Assembly (NCBI GenBank): GCA_036160575.1
Contig: JAYYDT010000002.1
Span: 1 to 49,612, forward strand
Direction: 5' to 3'
Length of the DNA: 49,612 bases
DNA from: TMED26 sp002694075
GTDB taxonomy: Bacteria > Pseudomonadota > Alphaproteobacteria > Thalassobaculales > Thalassobaculaceae
This document shows positions 44,870-49,612 of the stretch, in pieces (within the stretch, counting starts at the first letter, position 1; every line of letters begins with the position of its first letter). The notes under the pieces are model-generated. The model was not told the DNA's origin. It saw only the letters and a program-made list of their open reading frames with translations, and did no database searches. Made by a program: the position numbers and the translations under genes.

Positions 44870-45343
44870 TCAATAAGGTGTGCCGTCGAGGTGTTTGAAA
44901 AAGCGGCGACCGTCAGGCTCGCTCGGTCCGGTGGTCAAATCGAGGCCGGGGTAAAACGTCACATCGGCCGGGTTGCGGTCGCCGACCTCGAGATAGACGG
45001 CGTCGCTCTCGCCGCGATTGACCAGATGGTGGCCAATCGCCTCGCCGCGCTTGAAGCCGGCGACCATGCCGGCGGTGAGTTCTTGCTCACCGTCATCGGT
45101 GACCAGCACCAGTGTGCCGGCGACGATGTAAACGAACTCATCCTGCTCGGTGTGATAATGGCGCAGGGCCGATTCCGTGCCCGGCGGCAAGGTGGTCATG
45201 TTGACGCCAAAGGCGGTTAGGCCGAAGACATCGCCAAGTCGCCGTTTTTGGCGCTGCGCCGAGCCGGCGGCGAATTCCGGCGGATAGCTGGAGCCGACGC
45301 TGGCCGGGACGGTGGTTGGGTCGATGGCGGGTGAAGAGGGCAT
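44870..45343 (-). CDS. Cupin domain protein
   Basis: A 157-residue single-cupin protein. The first cupin motif is complete (H-Y-H with a Glu five residues later, in RHYHTEQDEFVYIVAG), and the second motif has the metal His in GEAIGHHLVN, so it can bind a metal ion. Residues 30-45 (QKRRLGDVFGLTAFG) and the end (GRRFFKHLDGTPY) follow a pattern I recall from other proteobacterial cupins of unknown function. Activity is unknown; sugar-binding or dioxygenase-like roles are possible. It converges on the TPR gene and diverges from eno. Confidence 0.88.
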   Translation of the reverse strand: MPSSPAIDPTTVPASVGSSYPPEFAAGSAQRQKRRLGDVFGLTAFGVNMTTLPPGTESALRHYHTEQDEFVYIVAGTLVLVTDDGEQELTAGMVAGFKRGEAIGHHLVNRGESDAVYLEVGDRNPADVTFYPGLDLTTGPSEPDGRRFFKHLDGTPY

Positions 45344-45497
45344 GGAAACGCTCTTTTTTTAGTTGCAAAACACCGCCCACTATCGCCCATCACGGTTAAT
45401 CTGTCGACCGGCGCGCCAGGCCAAACTGGTCCTGTGCCTGGCCGTTGATTTGCGATAACTTCCCTGCGTTCAACCTATTTCCTGAAGGAGCCTTTCG

Positions 45498-46781
45498 ATG
45501 AGCGCCATCGCCGATATCACCGCGCGTGAAATTCTCGACAGCCGCGGCAACCCCACCGTTGAGGTTGATGTGCTGTTGGAGAGCGGCGCCATGGGGCGGG
45601 CGGCCGTGCCGAGCGGGGCGTCGACCGGCGCCCATGAAGCGGTCGAGCGGCGAGATGGCGATAGTGCGCGCTATGGCGGCAAAGGGGTCGAGGACGCGGT
45701 CGAAGCGGTTAACGGCGAGATTTTCGATGTTCTCTCGGGCCGCGATGGCTTGGCCCAAATGGACATTGACGAGGCGTTGATCGCCCTCGACGGCACCGAC
45801 AATAAAAGCCGCCTGGGCGCCAACGCCATTTTGGGAGTCAGCTTGGCGGTGGCCAAGGCGGCGGCCGAGGATCTTGGCCTGCCGCTTTATCGGTCGGTCG
45901 GCGGTGCTTTCGCCCACGTGCTGCCGGTGCCGATGATGAATATCATCAACGGCGGCGCCCACGCCGATAATGCCATCGATTTTCAGGAATTCATGATCAT
46001 GCCGGTCGGCGCCGATAGTTTCGCCGAGGGGTTGCGCATGGGCGCCGAAGTTTTCCACGCCCTTCGAAGCGCTCTCAAAGCCGCCGGCCACAGCACCAAT
46101 GTCGGCGACGAGGGCGGGTTCGCGCCCAATCTCGGCCAGGCCCGCGAAGCCTTGGATTTTATCATGACCGCCATCGACGCCGCCGGCTACAAGCCCGGCG
46201 CGGATGTGGTTCTCGCCCTCGACGCGGCGGCGACCGAGTTTTTCGCCGACGGGCAGTACAATTTGAAAGGCGAGGGGCGCTCCCTACCGGCCGCCGGCTT
46301 GGTCGATTACCTGGCCGAGCTCTGCGACGCCTATCCCATCGTGTCGATTGAGGACGGGATGGCCGAGGATGACTGGGATGGGTTCAAACTCTTGACCGAG
46401 CGGGTTGGCGCGCGCGTTCAAATTGTCGGTGACGATTTGTTTGTCACCAACGCCGCCCGTCTGACCCGTGGCATTGAGATGGGGGCCGGCAACGCCATTC
46501 TCGTCAAGGTCAACCAGATCGGCACCTTGACCGAGACCTTCCAGACCGTCGATACCGCCCACCGCGCCGGCTACACCTCGGTGATGTCGCACCGCTCGGG
46601 CGAGACCGAGGATGCCACCATCGCCGATTTGGCGGTGGCCATGAACACCGGGCAAATCAAAACCGGCTCGCTGTCGCGCTCGGACCGGATGGCCAAGTAC
46701 AACCAGCTTCTGCGGATTGAAGAAGAACTGGGCGGCGCGGCCCGTTACGCCGGCGCGGCCGCGCTTAAAGTCGCCCGCTGA
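45498..46781 (+). CDS. eno: Enolase
   Basis: Enolase turns 2-phosphoglycerate into phosphoenolpyruvate and is often part of the RNA degradosome. The 427-residue protein has AREILDSRGNPTVEV at the start, the SGASTGAHEAVE loop, GDEGGFAPN near 203-211, the SIEDGMAEDDW metal motif, and KVNQIGTLTET with the catalytic Lys, followed by MSHRSGETEDATIADLAV. GAAGGAG at 45484-45490 is seven bases before the ATG. It stands as a single gene with an NTF2-like gene facing it, rather than directly next to kdsA. Confidence 0.98.
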   Translation: MSAIADITAREILDSRGNPTVEVDVLLESGAMGRAAVPSGASTGAHEAVERRDGDSARYGGKGVEDAVEAVNGEIFDVLSGRDGLAQMDIDEALIALDGTDNKSRLGANAILGVSLAVAKAAAEDLGLPLYRSVGGAFAHVLPVPMMNIINGGAHADNAIDFQEFMIMPVGADSFAEGLRMGAEVFHALRSALKAAGHSTNVGDEGGFAPNLGQAREALDFIMTAIDAAGYKPGADVVLALDAAATEFFADGQYNLKGEGRSLPAAGLVDYLAELCDAYPIVSIEDGMAEDDWDGFKLLTERVGARVQIVGDDLFVTNAARLTRGIEMGAGNAILVKVNQIGTLTETFQTVDTAHRAGYTSVMSHRSGETEDATIADLAVAMNTGQIKTGSLSRSDRMAKYNQLLRIEEELGGAARYAGAAALKVAR

Positions 46782-46809
46782 GAGGCACGCGTCCGCCGCC
46801 CAACGCCGG

Positions 46810-47196
46810 TTAGTCGTGGACGTCGGTATGAAAGCTTTTCGACACGATGCGCCATCCGTCGGGACCCTTCATGAGGGTCAAGTAATCGGTGAAATAACGC
46901 GGCGGGATGGCGCAATTGACAGTCGCCAGCGCGGTGTTCGGGCCGGCCCAATGGATCGATAAAATCTTATCGTGGCGGGCCAGGCCCTGGGCCGCCGGCG
47001 ACTGACGGCCGGCGATCATCTCGAGATAGTCGGCGCGCGGCAAATCGGTGACGGTTTGGCCATCGGTCGAATAGAGATGGGCGACCGGATGGAACACCCG
47101 TTCGAACTTGGCGACATCGCCGTCGTAAAGGCCGTCGAAATAATCCTGCAATAGGGCGCCGATGGCGGCCATGTCGGTGTTGGCGAACGCGGTCAT
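46810..47196 (-). CDS. NTF2-like / putative lumazine-binding family protein
   Basis: A 128-residue small alpha+beta barrel protein. The pattern YFDGLYDGDVAKFERVFHP followed by LPRADYLEMIAGRQSPAAQG and the end DGWRIVSKSFHTDVHD matches the SnoaL-like lumazine-binding group of NTF2 folds. These act as small-molecule binding proteins or isomerases, and the substrate is unknown. The ATG at 47196 is supported by GGGAGG seven bases upstream; the 18 further codons in frame are not. It faces eno and has a TTGACA-type promoter. Confidence 0.85.
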   Translation of the reverse strand: MTAFANTDMAAIGALLQDYFDGLYDGDVAKFERVFHPVAHLYSTDGQTVTDLPRADYLEMIAGRQSPAAQGLARHDKILSIHWAGPNTALATVNCAIPPRYFTDYLTLMKGPDGWRIVSKSFHTDVHD

Positions 47197-47266
47197 TCGC
47201 GGCCTCCCTGATGAAATTGAGCCATTTCGAGGAACTGGTCTTTCTCTCACACCCCTCGCTGACCGC

Positions 47267-47294
47267 AGATTAATTTATCAGTGATGGATGTCAA
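47267..47294 (-). promoter_or_regulatory. Candidate promoter of the NTF2-like gene
   Basis: On the minus strand a perfect TTGACA (47294-47289) is followed after 16 bases by TAATCT (47272-47267). The -10 is weak (three of six). The leader would be about 64 bases. The rest of the 234-base gap is AT-rich and also contains TTGACC at 47376-47381 pointing toward ftsB. Confidence 0.4.
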
Positions 47295-47430
47295 TTTGGT
47301 GCCAACTCAAGAGAGGTTACTCCAAAGGCGAAAGCATTCCCGCCGAATTATTTATTTGTTCTATTTTCGTTCACGTTGACCCGGCGAATCGGCCGTGATT
47401 CACTCCGCCCAGATGAACGGAGCCCCGGCA

Positions 47431-47799
47431 ATGGCTTTTTTCCATGAGTTTCAAAAACGTGTGCGGGCGGCCTTGTGGCCGGTGGCCGGCGCCTTGATGG
47501 TCGCTTATTTCGGCTACCACTTGGTGCAAGGCAATCAGGGCCTGCGCGCGTGGCACGCGCTGGACATCAAAATTGCCGAGGCCAAAGAGACTCGCGACGC
47601 CTTGGCCGCGCGGCGCGCCCTGATCGAGGGGCGGGTCGCCGCGCTTCGGCCGGAAAGCCTCGACCCCGACATGCTGACCGAGCGGGCGCGTGCTTTGTTG
47701 AACCTGGGCCATGTCCATGATGTGGTCATCGCCGATATAGAGTATCGGCCGATGCGGCCGATATTAGACAGTGTAATGCGTGCTACCTCAGTGAATTAA
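47431..47799 (+). CDS. ftsB: Septum formation initiator FtsB/DivIC
   Basis: FtsB is a small bitopic division protein that works with FtsL and FtsQ. The 122-residue protein has a short cytosolic start, one membrane segment (about 13-33, VRAALWPVAGALMVAYFGYH), a periplasmic coiled coil (LRAWHALDIKIAEAKETRDALAARR region) and the LDPDMLTERARALLNLGH motif typical of alphaproteobacterial members. The ATG at 47431 (GGAG ten bases before) is chosen over those at 47395 and 47413. It lies between eno and pdhA, a conserved order. Confidence 0.92.
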   Translation: MAFFHEFQKRVRAALWPVAGALMVAYFGYHLVQGNQGLRAWHALDIKIAEAKETRDALAARRALIEGRVAALRPESLDPDMLTERARALLNLGHVHDVVIADIEYRPMRPILDSVMRATSVN

Positions 47800-47834
47800 C
47801 TGAAATTAGGTTAAATTTAGAAAAAGTCATTATA

Positions 47835-47858
47835 TTCAATATCTTACAGGATATTGAA
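47835..47858. promoter_or_regulatory. Inverted repeat upstream of pdhA, possible operator
   Basis: A perfect 9-base inverted repeat, TTCAATATC and GATATTGAA, around a six-base spacer. Its right arm overlaps the -35 box of the likely pdhA promoter. It is AT-rich and has no following T-run, so it looks like a protein-binding site rather than a terminator of ftsB. The binding protein is unknown. Confidence 0.6.
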
Positions 47859-47882
47859 AAATGCGCGCTTCTCGCGTAAAAC
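47854..47882 (+). promoter_or_regulatory. pdhA: Candidate pdhA promoter
   Basis: TTGAAA (five of six) at 47854-47859 and TAAAAC (four of six) at 47877-47882 are spaced by exactly 17 bases. Transcription would start near 47889, giving a leader of about 54 bases before pdhA. Confidence 0.55.
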
Positions 47883-47942
47883 AGGGCTTAGGTGTTGACC
47901 TGTCACCGCCGCCTTGTTTTCCGTTCCGACGAGGAGTGAGCC

Positions 47943-48986
47943 ATGGCGCGAACCGCCAAAACCGCATCCAATAAAACCGCCGCCTCGAAGACCGCGCCGC
48001 GCGGTCGGGCGCGCCGCAACAGCAAGCCCGATAGCGATGAGATGTTGGCTTATTACCGGGATATGCTGCTGATCCGCAGGTTCGAGGAAAAGGCCGGCCA
48101 ACTTTATGGCATGGGATTGATCGGCGGTTTTTGTCATCTGTATATCGGGCAAGAAGCGGTGGTCGTCGGCATGCAGGCGGTGGTTGGGCCGACCGACACG
48201 GTGGTGACCAGTTATCGCGATCACGGGCACATGTTGGCCTGTGGCATGGACCCGCGCGGGGTGATGGCCGAGTTGACCGGCCGCGCCGGCGGCTATTCCA
48301 AAGGCAAGGGCGGCTCGATGCACATGTTCAGCCGCGAGAAAAACTTTTTCGGCGGCCATGGCATCGTCGGCGCGCAGGTGCCGATTGGCACCGGTTTGGC
48401 CTTCGCCTCGCGATATAAGGGCGACGGTGGCGCCTGCCTGACCTATCTGGGGGACGGCGCCATCAACCAGGGGCAGGTTTATGAGAGCTTTAACATGGCC
48501 GCGCTGTGGTCGCTGCCGGTGATCTATGTGATTGAGAATAACAAATATGGCATGGGCACGGCGGTGACGCGTGCCGCCGCCGGCACCTCGCTGGCCGACC
48601 GCGGCAAGGCTTATGGCATCCCGGGGATGGAAGTTGACGGCATGGATGTGCGGGCGGTCAAGGCCGCCGGCGAAAAGGCGCGCGCCCATTGCGCCGCCGG
48701 CAAGGGGCCGATGATCTTGGAAATGAAGACATATCGGTACCGCGGCCACTCCATGTCCGACCCCGCCAAATATCGGACCAAGGACGAGGTCAACAAAATG
48801 CGCCAAGAGCACGACCCGATCGATAGTGTGCGGGCGATTTTGGAGGACCTGGGCATTGACGACGGCGCGCTCAAGGAGATCGACCGCGAGGTCAAGGCGA
48901 TTGTCACCGATGCCGCCGACTTCTCGCAAACCAGCCCGGAGCCGGATCCGGCCGAGCTGTTCACCGACATTTTGGTTGACGCGTAA
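47943..48986 (+). CDS. pdhA: Pyruvate dehydrogenase E1 component, alpha subunit
   Basis: PdhA with PdhB forms the thiamine-diphosphate E1 heterotetramer that decarboxylates pyruvate. The 347-residue protein starts with about 30 Ala/Lys/Thr residues, probably flexible, then the MLLIRRFEEKAGQLYGMG helix, YRDHGHMLACGMDP, and the TPP motif beginning GDGAINQGQVYE and ending VIENN. The phosphorylation-loop-like segment YRYRGHSMSDPAKYRT is also present. GAGGAG precedes the ATG at 47943. It is followed after 23 bases by pdhB. Confidence 0.97.
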   Translation: MARTAKTASNKTAASKTAPRGRARRNSKPDSDEMLAYYRDMLLIRRFEEKAGQLYGMGLIGGFCHLYIGQEAVVVGMQAVVGPTDTVVTSYRDHGHMLACGMDPRGVMAELTGRAGGYSKGKGGSMHMFSREKNFFGGHGIVGAQVPIGTGLAFASRYKGDGGACLTYLGDGAINQGQVYESFNMAALWSLPVIYVIENNKYGMGTAVTRAAAGTSLADRGKAYGIPGMEVDGMDVRAVKAAGEKARAHCAAGKGPMILEMKTYRYRGHSMSDPAKYRTKDEVNKMRQEHDPIDSVRAILEDLGIDDGALKEIDREVKAIVTDAADFSQTSPEPDPAELFTDILVDA

Positions 48987-49009
48987 GCGCCTGCGCGAGG
49001 GGGAAGACT

Positions 49010-49612
49010 ATGGCTATTGAAATCTTGATGCCGGCGCTGTCGCCGACCATGACCGAAGGCAAACTGGCGCAATGGCTGAAGGGCGAGGGCGACACGGTCG
49101 CCGCCGGCGATGTCATCGCCGAAATTGAGACCGACAAGGCGACCATGGAAGTCGAAGCGGTCGACGAAGGCGTGATCGGCAAAATCCTGATCGCCGCCGG
49201 CAGTGAGGGCGTGGCCGTTAATACCGCCATCGCGCTGCTGCTGGAGGATGGTGAAAGCGCCGACGCGCTAAGCGCCCCAGCGCCAGCCGTCGCCCCGGCG
49301 CCCCCCATGAGCGCCGCGCCGACGCCAAGCGCCGCGCCGGCCCCGGTCGCCGACGGTGGGCCGGCCGCGCCGGTCGCCATGGCGCCGCCGCTCAGCGCGC
49401 CGCCGGCGATGGACGAGGACCGCTTTTTCACCAACACCCAGCCCCTGACCGTGCGCGAAGCCCTGCGGGACGCCATGGCCGAGGAAATGCGCGCCGATGA
49501 CCGCGTCTTTGTGATGGGCGAGGAAGTCGCCGAGTATCAGGGCGCCTATAAGGTCACGCAGGGCTTGTTGCAGGAGTTTGGCGACCGCCGGGTGATCGAC
49601 ACCCCAATCACC
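49010..49612 (+). CDS. pdhB: Pyruvate dehydrogenase E1 component, beta subunit with lipoyl domain, partial
   Basis: The first 201 residues of PdhB; the rest lies outside the window. Residues 1-78 are a biotinyl/lipoyl domain (ILMPALSPTMTEGKL) with the lipoyl-lysine K43 in ETDKATME. An Ala/Pro linker of about 60 residues follows, then the E1-beta start (LTVREALRDAMAEEMRADD, VFVMGEEVAEYQGAYKVT). An N-terminal lipoyl domain on E1-beta is typical of alphaproteobacteria. GAGGGGGAAG lies just before the ATG. Confidence 0.97.
   Translation, partial: MAIEILMPALSPTMTEGKLAQWLKGEGDTVAAGDVIAEIETDKATMEVEAVDEGVIGKILIAAGSEGVAVNTAIALLLEDGESADALSAPAPAVAPAPPMSAAPTPSAAPAPVADGGPAAPVAMAPPLSAPPAMDEDRFFTNTQPLTVREALRDAMAEEMRADDRVFVMGEEVAEYQGAYKVTQGLLQEFGDRRVIDTPIT

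Noticed and set aside
45415..45442. Inverted repeat GCCAGGC/GCCTGGC with a 14-base loop upstream of eno
   Set aside because: Seven-base GC arms are expected by chance in such GC-rich DNA; there is no T-run, and the distance to any promoter box is unclear.
47197..47430. Riboswitch or small RNA in the 234-base gap before ftsB
   Set aside because: I compared the GAGAGG and GGCGAAAGC stretches with glycine and other riboswitch cores, but the spacing and partner helices do not fit; a covariance search (Infernal/Rfam) would decide.

Overview
The window is 49.6 kb of gene-dense, high-GC DNA from the chromosome of an alphaproteobacterium, most likely from the Rhodospirillales or a close relative. 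Evidence for this is the conserved gene order (purM/DUF2066/AI-2E permease/hdaA; pyrB-pyrC-like-plsY-dprA-topA-rnr-rpmG; ppiD-tpiA-secG-pyrG-kdsA...eno-ftsB-pdhA-pdhB), the presence of EipB (DUF1849) and HdaA, a GatCAB amidotransferase, and a PDH E1-beta subunit with its own N-terminal lipoyl domain. I see no rRNA, tRNA, CRISPR array, phage or insertion sequence. Every non-coding stretch is shorter than about 250 bases.

Layout. 1-9612: purM (cut by the left edge) diverges from a run of DUF2066 protein, AI-2E-type permease, hdaA, an atypical SDR, ppk and ppx, which meets rnd head-on. 9787-14502: a SPOR-type lipoprotein, a soluble diguanylate cyclase, eipB, and a ROK kinase-dinB pair. 14613-15241: a degenerate receiver protein and rpmG. 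15309-27382: one long minus-strand cluster, transcribed pyrB, pyrC-like, plsY, NUDIX, dprA, topA, rnr, DUF983, S41 protease, with many start/stop overlaps. 27573-29235: a divergent threonine aldolase/MarR pair around a palindromic operator, which looks like an acquired module. 29337-36019: CaiB/BaiF CoA-transferase, ruvX, gatCAB, a small conserved unknown and an MFS transporter. 36046-39430: trpE and a PpiD-like chaperone. 39671-end: tpiA, secG, pyrG, kdsA, a TTC38-like TPR protein, a cupin, eno, an NTF2-like protein, ftsB, pdhA and the start of pdhB.

How the genes fit together. Most are housekeeping: purine and pyrimidine synthesis (purM, pyrB, pyrC-like, pyrG), polyphosphate turnover (ppk/ppx), control of replication initiation (hdaA), DNA topology, uptake and translesion synthesis (topA, dprA, dinB), RNA decay (rnd, rnr), membrane lipid and LPS synthesis (plsY, kdsA), envelope proteins (eipB, ppiD, secG, ftsB, S41 protease), tRNA-dependent amidation (gatCAB) and lower glycolysis into pyruvate dehydrogenase (tpiA, eno, pdhAB).

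The unusual points are several proteins that keep a family fold but lose its catalytic residues, plus a few well-formed control sites. The proteins are a dihydroorotase-like protein beside pyrB without the HxH metal site, an SDR with Ser/Arg where Tyr/Lys is expected, and a receiver domain without the acidic pair and Lys. The sites are an operator array between ltaE and marR, and an inverted repeat overlapping the -35 box of a pdhA promoter. I do not see a clear new multi-gene system; the best candidates for new biology are these degenerate proteins and control sites.
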